A stretch of 64,000 nt of DNA from Channallabes apus (GCA_030522415.1 CM060127.1:9306707-9370706); one strand, 5' to 3'; shown: positions 1-12,400, counted from the stretch's first letter. Numbers and translations: made by a program. The notes: a model not told the origin generated them from the sequence alone.

Positions 1-660
1 CCATTTCCTGGTCAGGGTGGTAAAGGATCTAGATTCTTTCCAAAGAATACTGGCCACAGAGTGGCAGCTTTCACCCTGGACGTGATGTCATTCCAATGCA
101 GTGCACCATAACCAAAGACATCATACATAAATACTCATTCACTCTTTCGAACATGTTGTTTGAGTAACATGATTGAAGGACATTATGGAGGACCGTTCAC
201 TATATCAAATACTGACTTGAATGCTTAATGAGGAACACCTTCGAACCTGCACGTTTATGCATTTAATCCCCCAGCCAAGTATGCGGAAGCAGGGCAAAGG
301 CAAAAATGTAATAAAATAAATCATGCAGATACCGCTTCAGATAGACATCTGAACTGGCGAAAAAGTGTGATCTCTATGACTATCACCACCATGACGCATC
401 ACTCTTGGCATTGTAACTGTGGCCTTATTGTTTGTGTCAGACAGTCTGGATTGAGTGTTTCAGAAAGTGTTGATCTCTAGAGATTTGCACACAGAGTAGT
501 CATCAGAGTGGTGTAAAGAGCACAAACAAAACAAAAACATCAAGCAAAACCGTGTGGCCTTATGATGAGATAGATGGGTTTGACAGCAATAATATGGGAA
601 CTCTGATAACCACTTTGTACACCAGTGGTAAGTAGAAAAGCATCTGAGAACACATATCCC
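1..660. other. Gene-free unique sequence
   Basis: No coding frame, repeat family or RNA gene is recognisable. The sequence is AT-rich and of low structure. The short open frames present lack any protein motif. Confidence 0.5.
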
Positions 661-796
661 ATTCAACCTTGAAGTGGATGAGCTACAACAGACCACGTCG
701 GAGCAGAAATCTCAAGCTATCATGCGCACAGATTCACAGGTGGAGGCTGAAAAAACATTACAAGAAACGGTATCATATTTCCCATCTCACTGAGGA

Positions 797-827
797 ATTT
801 TATTATTATTATTATTATTATTATTAT
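797..827. repeat. (TTA)n microsatellite
   Basis: About nine TTA triplets in a row, followed by GATTGCC and an A-run. It directly precedes a V-SINE remnant. Confidence 0.9.
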
Positions 828-865
828 GATTGCCATAAAAAAAAAGAAATCTAAGCTAGATAGAG

Positions 866-1023
866 TCTTGCATGTTCTCCACATGCTTGCTGGGTTTCCT
901 CCAGGGTACTCTTGTTTCCTCCCACATTTCAATACACATTAAGGTAATTGCACACCATCCAGGGTGTACCCCACCTCATTCCCTAACTCTCCTCGTTCAG
1001 GCTCCAGGCCCCCCATGACCCTG
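866..1023 (+). mobile_element. V-SINE (DANA/Mermaid-like) fragment
   Basis: The segment keeps the V-SINE central domain (GCATGTTCTCC, GGGTTTCCTCC, GTTTCCTCCCACA) and the tail block (CCATCCAGGGTGTACCCC, GGCTCCAGGCCCCC). The tRNA-like head is missing and there are several indels, so it is an old 5'-truncated copy. Compare the full-length copy at 54910-55278. Confidence 0.8.
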
Positions 1024-1040
1024 TGTATAGGGTGTATATA

Positions 1041-1098
1041 CAGAGTCAGCCAAAAAATTTATACATACTTCAGGGAAAATGTTATATTTTAATACTAA

Positions 1099-1148
<50 letters not shown>

Positions 1149-1219
1149 TATATGCATATCATATACATCATACTATTTTTCTTTTGCAGAAGTGTGTTTA
1201 CATTTTTTGGCTTACTCTG
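1041..1219. mobile_element. Mariner-like MITE with internal CA/TA microsatellite
   Basis: The ends are inverted repeats (CAGAGTCAGCCAAAAAAT on the left; the right end reads back as CAGAGTAAGCCAAAAAAT) flanked by TA on both sides, as expected for Tc1/mariner target duplication. The 179-bp interior holds only (AC)n and (TA)n repeats, so no transposase is encoded and movement would need one supplied in trans. A second, more diverged copy lies at about 2618-2836. Confidence 0.75.
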
Positions 1220-1221
1220 TA

Positions 1222-2610
1222 TATGAAGAATAATTGCTAATATTTGTCAACTTTTAACAACAAAATATATTTTAAAAAATACTGTAATGTAAGAATGTTT
1301 GTTTAGCAGGTACAAGCATGATGCATCAGCGTCCAGAAGAGGGCAGTGGTGGGGCAGCAGCATGAACCTGTGTTTTACTGAGCAGTACATGTAAGCAGAG
1401 AAAAGCCTTATACCATCCAGTTGCTTAAATACAAGTTGGCATTTGATTCTTCACAATTTCTGCTTGTGCATGTCGTGAATGTGAATCCACAGGCAGGATG
1501 GCCCGGGTATGCGTAAGACCACACTGAACGTTTCTTCCAGCCAAGACATTATAAAGGAAGCAAAACACGAGGAAGTGCATACAGGAGGCAGGATTTGTAG
1601 CAGATCGCTCAGATAAACTGCCAAAGGTGTCACTATTTTCTTACAGAACACACCATAACGAAATAACTAGTTGTAGATCCCAAATAATAATATTAAAAAA
1701 AGAAGTTCAAGTAAGCTCAGATAAATTGTGTTCATCCTTGATGTACTGATTTATGACTGAAGCAAGGACTAGAGGCATTGGGTCAGATGTACTGCCCTGA
1801 AAAAACATCAAGGACTTCGTATGCTATGTGTTAGTTCATGCAGCTGTCTCACTTCAACGTTGATATTCCCAAATAATGTTCAGGTTTATTACATCACTAA
1901 ACCTCACAGGCAGCAGTTAGCTGTGCACATGCACAGATTAAGTTTCTAGTCTGTACCTAGTGGAAGCATGGAGAATAAGATGGCTTGTGGCAGTTTAAGA
2001 ACAAACAAAAAAACGTTCAGATGTGTGGGTGTGTGACCTTGGGATGCCTGCCCATTTTCCAACTGGGTCAGCAGTCACCTTTACTCGAGACGAGGCGTGC
2101 ATTCTCCTCTCCAGCGAAGGCAGACAAAGCCCAGGGTGAGCATGGGCTCAAGTCTTCAGGCTGCAAGTGTGTGGGCAGGATGGCTGTTTGTGTGCAGTGG
2201 GAGCGAGAGACTGATAATTTCTCTGGCACCTGTGACCCACAATGCATTGTGCCACCAACAGCTGCCAGGTCGTATCAGGGACAGGTGAGGAGAATGTTCT
2301 GCTGCAGGTTACAGCGTTGCAGGTCATGTTTGATGTTAGGGCTTCTCGAAATCTCCTCCATGTCTGTTCCGTTGAAATTCCCTCTGACCAATTGCGTATG
2401 GCTGAGATATTAAGTAATCCTGAACTTCTTGAAAGAAAATCTGGGTCATACAACTGATACTTTTCATCAAGGTCAAATGCAGTGTCAACACTGTAATGCG
2501 ATAACTGTGGCTTCTGGTTCGAGCTAAAATATCCTTCCCCAGTGGCGTCTGGGGTGACAGGACTGCAGAGGTGGTAACCTTAGTAACTACAAATGCTGAC
2601 TTCCAAAAGT
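1222..2610. other. Gene-free stretch
   Basis: No recognisable gene or repeat. Open frames of 60-140 codons around 1985-2457 occur on both strands and in overlapping frames without any known motif, which is typical of chance frames in locally GC-richer DNA. Confidence 0.45.
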
Positions 2611-2617
2611 TCATTCA

Positions 2618-2836
2618 CATCAGGAAAAATTTAACACACACTTCAGGAAAAGAAAAATAGAACGATGTACAGTATATTATGTTAATATAATATCAATAAT
2701 AGTATCAATATATAATGTATAGCAATACATATTATACATTATACTGTACACATAAAATATTTATTATGTATTGATATATTTTGTATTGCATTCTTCTTTT
2801 ACTCAAATGTGTATACATGTTTTTTTGGCTGACTCG
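2618..2836. mobile_element. Second copy of the mariner-like MITE, degenerate left end
   Basis: The right end (TTTTTTTGGCTGACTCG then TA) matches the inverted repeat of the MITE at 1041-1219. The left part (ACACACTTCAGGAAAAG, AAAATAG, GATGTA) matches the sub-terminal region of that copy. The extreme left end has decayed. Relative to the first copy it carries a 5-bp insertion making TACAGTA at 2668-2674. Confidence 0.65.
2668..2674. other. Candidate Tc1 excision footprint TACAGTA
   Basis: The sister MITE reads GATGTATATGATAT at this place (reverse strand of 1041-1219), whereas this copy reads GATGTACAGTATATTAT. The difference is a CAGTA insertion after a TA. This is what excision of a Tc1 element with CAG/CTG ends is known to leave. 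Confidence 0.5.
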
Positions 2837-2856
2837 TATAGACAAAACCATTCTTT

Positions 2857-2916
<60 letters not shown>

Positions 2917-2939
2917 GTAAAAGAATGGTTTTGTCTATA
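2837..2939. repeat. Perfect 22-bp inverted repeat around a CA/TA microsatellite
   Basis: The arm at 2837-2858 (TATAGACAAAACCATTC...) and the arm at 2918-2939 are exact reverse complements. Between them lie only (CA)n and (TA)n. It abuts the right end of the MITE at 2836. It could be a minimal hairpin element or a product of replication template switching. Confidence 0.8.
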
Positions 2940-3131
2940 CATTGGCCAGAACTCGCTCTTTCAATGATATCATACATATTTCATAATCTGGAGGACCCGA
3001 AACCAGTAAGAAAATCCCCAAATTTTATGTCTGTTCATCTGTCTGTCCATCCAAATTTTGTTGCAGCATCACTGAACAGGATGTAATAAAACTTTGCCAG
3101 TACTTGTGTATTTTTCCTGATCTTTTGCTAA

Positions 3132-3134
<3 letters not shown>

Positions 3135-3196
<62 letters not shown>
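3135..3196. repeat. (TA)n microsatellite
   Basis: About 31 TA units, ending in TATACTGTATACAG, so the edge of the array contains a TACTGTA heptamer. Confidence 0.95.
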
Positions 3197-3197
<1 letters not shown>

Positions 3198-3199
3198 TG

Positions 3200-4979
3200 T
3201 ATACAGTTGGTTTGAAAAATCATGATCTTGATGACATCTTTATTGTCCACCAATGTTCTGACAAGATACTCAGTATAAGACCTCCAACAATGTTCTCCTC
3301 TCTTGGACCTAACTGGAGTTCTTGCCCCCACCACAGCCAATTAAACATCTCCTTCTTTGCTTTTCTGGCTGAACAAAAAAAAAAAAAAAAAGAAAGCATT
3401 TCTTCACTGAGCTGTATGGGCTCCATTGTATTACAAGACTTATGCTCATGCTCAATGGGGGATGAGGAAAGTCCTAGATGAAGGTGAAGGAATATAATTG
3501 AACTGGCTGAAGGACGGCCGTGCCCTATAAGCTTCTTATACTTCCGATAAACTCTAAGCTCGAGCTTTTAATTATGTTCTACTTTCTACTGTAGGGCAAA
3601 GTTGCTTTCCGCAAGAGATCAGTCTGTGAAACGGTTTAGACAGTTGATTCATCGATATAACTAAAAACAGCCGAGCGAGCTGCTTACTCAAACAGACAGA
3701 GGCTTCGCTTGATTGGATAACTTTAGGATACGTCTTTAAGAAGCATTGCTCATTTAACTTTCAGAGCAAGAATGAGTGGATCAGGTGGATCTTTCTGGGA
3801 ACCCTTGTTATTTGCCTCTACTCTTATTCATACCTGTAAAATGTCAGGGACGGTTTTGAATTCTCCATCCGTATAAACCTGGTATTTTGAATAAAAAAAA
3901 AAAAAAAAGTCTCTTATTACAGCCATCTGCTTGCACGCACATCTAATCCACAGTGCTGTGAAATTCAAATTGCACTTACTTGGCTGATGAAATAAAATTA
4001 TTAACTCCTTACCCAACAGACGGGTATTCAGATGCAAAATGTGCTCAATGACCTTAACCTGATTGTGTGTATTTGTATGTATGTATTTATTTTCCATATA
4101 TTTCTTAAATAATAAAATCATTCTTAAAATGAATATATTTTACTCCTTGAGTAAAGAAACTTCTGGAGAGTCAAATATTGCAATTGCATTAATCACCTGC
4201 TTCATTATGCACTACATTCACTTCATTATACATCACGAAATGTTGAAAAATATTTTAAAAAAATGTCCTCCGTAATGCACCAAGCGAATCACCGTTTATA
4301 AAGTTTTTGCGTATAATGAAACAGGGGAACAGAAAATGAAAGATAAGTAATAAAGACACACTATAAGACGCTCTGTTTTTAATTCAGATAAAATGTTTTG
4401 ACTTAACACAAAAACAATAATAATCATTTTTATACGGGCTGAGAATAACAGATTCGGCACTGAATATGACCCAGACGAGCTTCTTTAAGGCCTCGGTGTG
4501 AGCACATTTCAACAAAGAAATCCAGTGCTGACAAATCAAATAATCCCGTAATAAACTTAAGAAGCATCCGCATACCCAGTGCGCTAGCCAACAAAAATGA
4601 AAACACAGACACCTTTAGAGTTGCAGCACTGGTGAATAAAATAAAGACGGTAAAATGAAACAGTTGCATCACTCCTGATGCACACTGTATCCGTTTAACT
4701 ATGCTGCAATATCCGGAAGACAGAGCTGATTGATATACGCTTCGGGCACTGATTGTTAATCACGAGGTGATTCCGGCTTGACAGCAGTTTTTGTGTCTTA
4801 CCACAAAAAAGACATGAAATCCCACAGTAAAAATATTTCCTCGGCTTATTGTCTTTTTAACCTGTTTAACGATGTTAATACTGGCACAGGTTTCTTCTTT
4901 CTGTTTTGTAAACTGCACCCTTGTGTCACTCTGTTCATTTAGAAATATGTGCGTAGAGACCATGATAACTGCCCTGCCT
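3200..4979. other. Gene-free stretch
   Basis: No gene or named repeat seen. It contains homopolymer runs (A-runs near 3375-3391 and 3893-3908) and otherwise unique AT-rich DNA. Open frames here are short and motif-free. Confidence 0.45.
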
Positions 4980-5720
4980 GTTCAACAGAGACATCTCCTC
5001 AGAGGCAGAAGGTCCCTCTCTGCCTTCATTAAAGCATGCCCATACATCTTCCTTGCTCATCTGTGCCTCGCTCACTGCCTCTTTGCCTGCGTCCGGAGGA
5101 TCTCACCGACATCGACACTGTATCATTCGTGGCAACCTATCAACACCAGGCTCCTAATCCAAATTTAGAGTGAGAATGGAGGACGTGGGACGGGGCTCTG
5201 ATGATGTGATTCGGCTCACGTCAGGCCTGCTGTTCGGCAGACGTCCGTCGAGCCCTCTCCCCCACCTCTAAGAGATGGATGCCTCATCAGCGACAAGGCT
5301 CCTTCTTCCCAGCACCAGCCACAATGAGTTATCTACCCCTGTAAGGACCGTGATCAATTAGTCAATCGCTTGACGGCAGCCTGCAATTAACGTAGTGAGT
5401 CCTGCTGCCGAAGCCTTCGAACACTGTTTGTCGACGCTGCCAATTAAAAGGAATAGGCAGAGGTGCCTCTTAGAGCCAATATGTGTATGGATGCCTAGGG
5501 ATCAAGAGGGAACGCTCAGCCCAGCTCCTAGGACGCTGCAAATGAGAAGGAAATTCATTGCTGGGCAGATTGATACACTCGCAGATTAATATGCTCTGCC
5601 TGTGAATTGATTTTGTTATAAATTTTGGGAGCGTGCCAATCACCTGAACAGGCATGTATGGACATACTTGCATTCTGATTGGAATTTGAAATCAACCAGG
5701 GAGGTTGGGAATGAGCTGTC
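4980..5720. promoter_or_regulatory. Repeat-free island, possible conserved non-coding element
   Basis: This stretch has balanced base composition, no microsatellites, no mobile-element similarity and no convincing coding frame, unlike its surroundings. It contains several homeodomain-type cores (CAATTAGTCAATC, GCAATTAA, CCAATTAAAAGG). That resembles fish developmental enhancers, but conservation cannot be seen from a single sequence, so this is inference only. Confidence 0.22.
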
Positions 5721-7320
5721 TTTGGGACTCAAATGGTATACAGATTGGTGTGGGAATGACTTGGCCCCCGGTGTCCTGGAACGAGCCATCGAGTCCCAGA
5801 TCTCTACTCCAGCACACGTCAGGGGAGATTCTAGTGCGTGAGGCTTACTGTAATTGAAGCAATCTGTTCCTTCGGCCTAGCATGGCTGGGCTTTGCCTTG
5901 CTGGAGTGTGTTCGGAGCTGTAACCCCAGCAGGATATCTTCTGTCTCCTGGAGCCCCATTAGTGAACAGTGAAGTCAAGAGCTGCACACTGGCCTTTCTC
6001 CCCAGTCAGCCTGTCCTATATGATTCTGCAAATCTTTGGCGATGAGTGGGTTCTCTAGATGTTTTACCGGTGATATCAGAAAAGTCTTTTTTTTTTTTTA
6101 ATAGGCTACAATTTTACACTCCACAGTTCTAAAAAAGTTACATGTCACAAAGGCCACAATTTAAAAAAATAATTTTCTTCAAGTGATTTTAGTGAGTAAT
6201 TAACTCAAAGAGTTCAAGTAAAAAATTCTAAAACAGTTTAAAAGTGCCTCTCCCCTTTTTATGACAAGTATTTGTTTTGTACTCTCTTAAATTAATCAAT
6301 CTTATACAGTAATTGGTGCCGACTCATAAAAGAACAATGAAAGCAAAAATGTCTTACACAGATATACCTGTAATGTGCCTATTAAACATACCAAAATATT
6401 GTCTCTGGTACATTTATGAGCACTGTCCTGGTGGTTGCTGATTACTTTCGGTTGGTGAACTATTCTTGAACCTGCAGTGACACTGGGGCGTTTAAAAATC
6501 CCAGCAATGGCTCCCAAGTGGCACGACATAAAAGCATTCGTCCATCATCCAATAATCTTGAGGTTGCGAGCCAAAAGAGGAAAAAAAAATTGGCTGTGCT
6601 CTTTGGGTGGGAATAGTAGCATACTCTGTCTCTTGCTAATCAGAGTGATGCAAGCCAATCTGTGAGCTCATGCATACCAAGGGGGCAGACAACACGTTCT
6701 TCTGAATGTGTTACGCCACCATGTGATGAAGCATGAGCAGCAGTTCAAAAGAATTCAGTTGTCTGGCTGAATGATTCTTGGTGATAGCATTAGCCCTCTT
6801 TGATTGGTAGCTGTCATATAAAAGAAGAGATGTGACTGGTTGGTGGTAAGTGGCCAAGACTACATTAGCAAGATAAATGGGATTAATGTCCCATCAACAT
6901 CGCCATGTCTGATATACTATAGCACTGTAGCACTATGCCACTATAATGTCAGGCTTTCTGGTGAGGAATGGACCATGAAGAACATGATATTTGTTCAGCA
7001 GCAATCCTTTAATTGTTGAAATGGTGTGGTGGGTTATATACCTAACAGGTGCACCTGATTATTTGGTAGGTGTACTGTATGTGCAGGTGTGTTTACACTG
7101 TGAATTACTATTGTGCATTAGATATTAATTTCTAATTGATAGCATATGATCTGTACATACTGTATTTACTGACTTTGTACTGATTGTCATTGTATTATTG
7201 ATCCATTAATCCTTTAACTTCTTCACAAAAATGATTTAACTAAATTTCTTTTGGCCATTTCATAAATGTTATTTCTCAACAAAACACAGGTTCATAGTCC
7301 AATACAGTGGAAAACAGCTC
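5721..7320. other. Gene-free stretch
   Basis: No gene or clear repeat. 6560-7080 contains unique sequence with short chance frames. Confidence 0.45.
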
Positions 7321-7877
7321 AGGGCCCGGTTTCTCGATAACGCACACTATTCGCGCGCTAAGAAGACTCTTAAGATATATCTTACGTTAAGTGATAACTT
7401 TTCTAAGTGTATTTCTCGAACTGTCTCTTAGGAGTCTTCTTAAGTCGCTGCCTCTTACGTCCGACGTTACGCGGCGCTGTCTACAGTGAAGGTCCTGAAT
7501 TAGCGGACATCGGTGGCTCTGGAATCGATTTTTCACTCCTTTTGCATGACAGTGTTAAGAAAGACGGCACTTTCTATGCAAATTAAACATTGCACTAAAT
7601 TCTTTTAATAGCGTTTATTTCGACATGTGTTAACTTAACAATAACATGCCATAATAGACAAATATATAAATTAATATTAATTAATATAATAATATAATAT
7701 ATAATATTTTCACGTAACATGTGGCCGTGAAACGAACCGGGTATCCAATCATAGTTGATGGACAAACAGCTGATAACACTCTTCACCAGCTTCAGAAACA
7801 ATGTGAAGTGTCAGTTGTTGGGGTTGTATATCGCACTTATGGAATGAATACGATGAGATGACAGGGTGGAGGTTTAA

Positions 7878-8425
7878 TACCCCTATCTCACACGCGGGGC
7901 CGTAAGTGCGGTTCATTATGATTCGGCGCGAGTTTTGGTGCTGTTATTACGTTTCCATCTTACCACGCAAAAAAAATAAACATGTTTAACATGTGGAAGC
8001 TCGCGGACCTGGCAGATCTTCGCGGACCGTCGGGCGCCGGTCACTCGAGGCGGATCACGGTGTCTAATACCCCTCTCTCACCTGTGTGGTGCCTAATACC
8101 CCTCTCTCACCTGTGTGGTGCCTAATACCCCTCTCTCACCTGTGTGGTGCCTAATACCCCTCTCTCACCTGTGTGGTGCCTAATACCCCTCTCTCACCTG
8201 TGTGGCCGGACTCATCTCCGTGAGCTGCCGCGATTGCCCACCACGTTCCTTTAACGTTCCGCGACGTTCTGCAAAGTCTGCAAGCTTCCGCGAGGACCAG
8301 CAAAAAATTAAACGTTGAATTTTTCACGCGGAAAGATGGAAACGTAACCACAGCGCAAAAACTCGGGGTGAATCATGATCAAGCCTACGGCCACAGCGCG
8401 AGACCGTGCAGGTGAGATAGGGGTA
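7878..8425. mobile_element. Harbinger-like MITE nested in the 7.3-kb element
   Basis: The left end reads TACCCCTATCTCAC and the right end is its reverse complement, with ~90 bp of imperfect terminal inverted repeat (shared blocks ACGTTTCCATCTT, ATCATGATTC, GCGCTG...). It is flanked by TAA on each side (7875-7877 and 8426-8428), matching the 3-bp target duplication of PIF/Harbinger elements. It has no coding capacity. A short relative lies at 17525-17671. Confidence 0.75.
8063..8205. repeat. Five tandem copies of a 29-bp unit resembling the MITE terminus
   Basis: The unit CTAATACCCCTCTCTCACC... plus TGTGTGGTG is repeated about five times with almost no divergence. Its core TAATACCCCTCTCTCACC matches the terminal sequence of the surrounding MITE (TAATACCCCTATCTCAC), so the array looks like an amplified internal copy of the element's own tip. 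Confidence 0.9.
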
Positions 8426-9353
8426 TAACACACCGCATCTCACACCGAGTCACACCGCATGAGTGAATACTGTAGGGGTATTAAACATTACAATCACCCA
8501 GAAACATGAATGGATGCGGGGTTTGAATCTCCCAAGGTTATTTTCTCATTTAACTAAATCAAATTTCATAAAAATAAAACGTGTCAAAAGAAAAACTCAT
8601 AAAGTCATGGATAATGGCTAATGATCAATGAAACATATTTTAAACAAAAAGCAGCGAGCAGCTGGACATCGGGACGGGGAGTGTACAGTAAGTACAGTAA
8701 GTATGACGCGTTGGTCTGGCACGCGCAGGTCTGAGCAGCTCAAGAAGCTCCATAATCTGTTGCCCTGGAAGGCAAAACTTTTAATTATATATATATTTTT
8801 AATAACGACCACGGGGAAAATATGAAAAGGGCTGAAGTTTTGTCTAAAGGAATCATGTACATGACCCACACGGCTCCACGGACGGCGCCGTCTTCAATTT
8901 AACACAACACCGCGCTCGCTGCCTAATTGTTCGCCACCTGTTTAATATTAATTGTGATTGGCAATTTTAATGCATTAGTCACATTATGAAATAGGCTAAT
9001 TAAAAGTCACTCTATTAGTTCTGATATCAAATAAAATAAAATTCTTAAACAGGTCTACAGTATATTCCATCATTAATACGACTTTGATAACGTGCCATAA
9101 TGTGTTTACATACACCGCTGGTTTATAAAGACTGCTGCTCAGTGGCGGCGACTAGCGTCTAGAGCTGAAACTACGCTAAGTATGAGTTAAGGTTGGTCCA
9201 GACCAACCTTACGAACGTCTGACGTAGCTAAGAGATACTTAGCGTAAGAACGTTTCGGGAAATGCGCCATTAAGTTAAGAGAGAGGTTAAGGTACGACTT
9301 AAGAACTACTTAGAGATAAGAAGCTTTCGAGAAACCGGGCCCTGTTCTGTTCA

Positions 9354-12269
9354 AGCTCACAGTAAACACCATGTAGCGTTGTCCTCCTGCCAACGTCTTT
9401 CTGGGTTCTATTTAAACGAGTTCTGCGTCAAGAGTTGCATTTGGAGATGCATTACTGCTTAAGGGTAATGCAGAACCAAAAAACCAAACATGTTTTTTTT
9501 TTTTAATTCTTTAAATTATATATTTGTATCAAAGGTGTATAAAACTCACCTTGTTTATCTTACAAACGTGCTTCCAGAACGGAACTCATTTGTAAGTCGG
9601 GGACTTACTGTAGTAATTAAAAATGTGCTCTACTAGAAAGTTGATCAGTTTGAAGATGGTAGGAATGACAATAAAGCCACTGAAAATAGGTTTACCTGAT
9701 TTTAAGCACCCTGACTCTAGTGTGTAATTATCAGTCCTCAGTTCATGGGTGGGGCACGCCATGCCATCTGTCTTGAATTTCTTCTCAGCTAATGATCTGC
9801 TCCAGAGTCATTTAGGACTACACCTTGATGTTGAGGAATGATATCATACAGTATCTCATATTCCCCCTCTGAATCTTTGAAATGGCAGTATCATATGTAT
9901 CGCTGTATCATATGCTTCTCTAGGCACTGTGTTGCTTTTCCTCATTATACTGTATGACCTAAAATTCATTTTGCACATTAGGATTATCCAGTAGTTAATT
10001 ATTTCTTTACTTTGCCGTCCATGAGACCAGAATCTGCCTTTCGTTACAAATAATATTTGAGTTGCTTTTTATCCTTTTTTCTTCAAAGACCAGCTTTTAC
10101 AACAATACGTTGTTTTTGCTCATTTTAGTGCTTTACTTTACTTTGATAACTTAGTTTTAATTCATCTCCAATGACTACCCCAAAACCTTTACATAGATAA
10201 GCTTGTTCTAGGTGCATTATATGCTTTTGATTGTCTCATTTGTGGTTGAACAAAAATATGGGATGTTCCTACACTGTATTGTTCCTCTTTTTCATTTTGC
10301 TTGTTTTAATTAACCCATACCTTTAAAGAGTTTCGACCTTTTGCTGGCTGCTCAACATGGGACATACAGTAGACAGCGATTTTTTCGGTAAAAGTGCTGT
10401 TTTATTAAAGCGTTGACACTAATAATCCATCACTTTGTCCTGTCATTCTGATTCAAAACGGCTAATCTGAGCCTTGGAAGAATCTCGTCACTTGATATCC
10501 TCTATAGCAGAATTGAAAGAACGTAGAGGACAGAGTGTGTATGCGTCAGGTGATGATTGTCTGCAGGAGTATTAGCTCATGTAATAGAACAGTGCCACGA
10601 TCACTCGGCTGGAACGCAGCATACAAAAATGACCAAATAAATCCCAACATTAATATCAAAGCCAATGGACTTCTGTCCGGGAAGCTAGGGCAGATACATT
10701 ACATTTTCTGCCTCATTTAAACCTTTTGCTTCTCTCTTCTTTTTTGAATTAAGCGTAATTTGTTGAGGGAGCCACATCCACCGAGAATTTAGTCGGAGGC
10801 ACTATCAAATATCCCTTGCAGTACCTGCCACCTCGGGCCAAGAAGAGAAATACCGACCATTATGTTCGAGTGAAAATAAAAAAATAAAAAATCAGAGTCT
10901 GTATGAGACTGTGTGTTAAAATACCTGATTAGAGCTATCTTATACATGAATACTGATAATGGTCCCTTGGTTATTACAGCTGTATACCTCTGCTAAGAAG
11001 ACCTGGATCCACGCATCTTTTACTTTGAGGTTGTGTAATGAGGCCATCTCTCTCCCATGTGAGTACTCAGTAGCGGGGACAGAGGCAGAGGTGAAGGAGA
11101 TGCTCGAACAAGCGGGCTCCTATGGTCATCACTCACACTTACCCAAGTGACAGTGCATCCTGGCAGGACTACTTATCTCCTGCACACCACGGAGGTGGAA
11201 AAAAAAAAAAAAACAACTCTCCTAATGTCCCGGACAATTATCAGGTATAAGAGTATTAAGTGGGATTCGCAGTGGGTCTCTTGTCATCTGGTTTGCAGCT
11301 GTGGGTTAAATGTAGCAGCCAGGTATTTGTGTCAAACGAACATTGTGTCTGTCTTTGTGATAATAAAAGTAAACATATATATGTATGGCAAAAATAATTA
11401 TAATAAGTGGTAAAGCGAGGAGTGTGGTTTTAGGTGGATGTGGGACTTAATGTTGTAGAGAGTGTGAGAATGGATGTCAGACACACAGCCTGAACATACA
11501 TTTTTCTTACATCTATTAACACTCACCTCACACCTCCAGGGTTGGGATTTGAATATCGTCTCCGGTCTGTGTCTGCAGTTTGCCCTCGACCATCTCAGCC
11601 AAGGTGGCACGGAGCCCACTGCAGTCGTTCCTGTGAAACTTCAGTGGCTGATCCTTGAAAATTGATGGACAACATGTTGCCAACTTGTGGAGTTAGAAGC
11701 ATCTGTTTGTGGGAACTGTTCACCAGCACCACTTGCACATTAGACGAACTCCCCTGTACAGTCCTGACCTTGATCTCTCCACCACATGTTTGGAGTTCCA
11801 GACATGAAGCAGGCTGTCCAATCAGAGTTCTTGATTTCTCTTGTGTATTGAGAAATACCTTTCTACCTTGAGGGTATCCAGGCACTAGTGGAATAAATGC
11901 ATATACAGAGAAATAAAGCTATTTATATATTTATTCTCATAACTGCGAGTTCTATTATTCTGCATCAAAAGTCGGTCCCGATTTGACTGGACGACCACTT
12001 ATACATGGAAACCCATTTAAGACTGTGGGAAAAACCTTTCCACGTGGCTGCCTGCGAAAATACAGCACCAGGAGTGTTCAAAGCTGCCATGAAAGCAAAA
12101 GGTGTGTCTTTTGAAGAAAGCAAGTTAGAACCCTTTTTTAATTAGTTGACACATTTATTTAACATCATTTCATGTGGTTTTTCATAATGGTACTTAATAT
12201 TGTTTCTACAGTGTAAAAGACAAACCCTTGACTGAATAAGTGTGTCCGACTGGTACATATTAATTTTAC
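9354..12269. other. Gene-free stretch
   Basis: No gene recognised. 10500-10880 and 11460-11890 are repeat-poor with balanced composition and could be regulatory or old unrecognised repeat. An A-run lies at 11199-11213. Confidence 0.4.
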
Positions 12270-12400
12270 AACTTAGGCATAAATACAGTACGTGTGTGTG
12301 TGTGTGTACAGTATGTGTGTTTGTGAGTGTGTATGAGTGTGTGTTTGTGCATGGTGCCCTGTGATGGACTGGTATCCTATCCAAAATGTATCGATCCACC
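12270..12400 (+). mobile_element. V-SINE tail remnant with TG repeat
   Basis: The block GTGCCCTGTGATGGACTGG followed by TATCCTATCCA corresponds to the V-SINE tail (compare CCCTGCGATGGATTGGC near 55146), preceded by the TGTGTG stretch those SINEs usually carry. Strongly degraded. Confidence 0.55.

Larger units (their letters stand above)
7321..9353. mobile_element. 2.0-kb inverted-repeat DNA transposon, non-autonomous
   Basis: The ends are a perfect 17-bp inverted repeat, AGGGCCCGGTTTCTCGA at 7321 and its reverse complement ending at 9353. Inside, both ends are rich in CTTAAG/TTACG-like words in imperfect inverted arrangement for ~150 bp. No transposase frame is present. I see no clear target-site duplication, so the superfamily stays open. 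A Harbinger-like MITE (7878-8425) is nested inside. Confidence 0.7.

Noticed and set aside
1985..2457. Overlapping frames of up to 142 codons
   Set aside because: Several frames on both strands are open together and none shows a motif; likely chance.
11595..11885. 96-codon reverse-strand frame without simple sequence
   Set aside because: I could not match it to a protein family; it may be an old retroelement piece but I cannot support a call.
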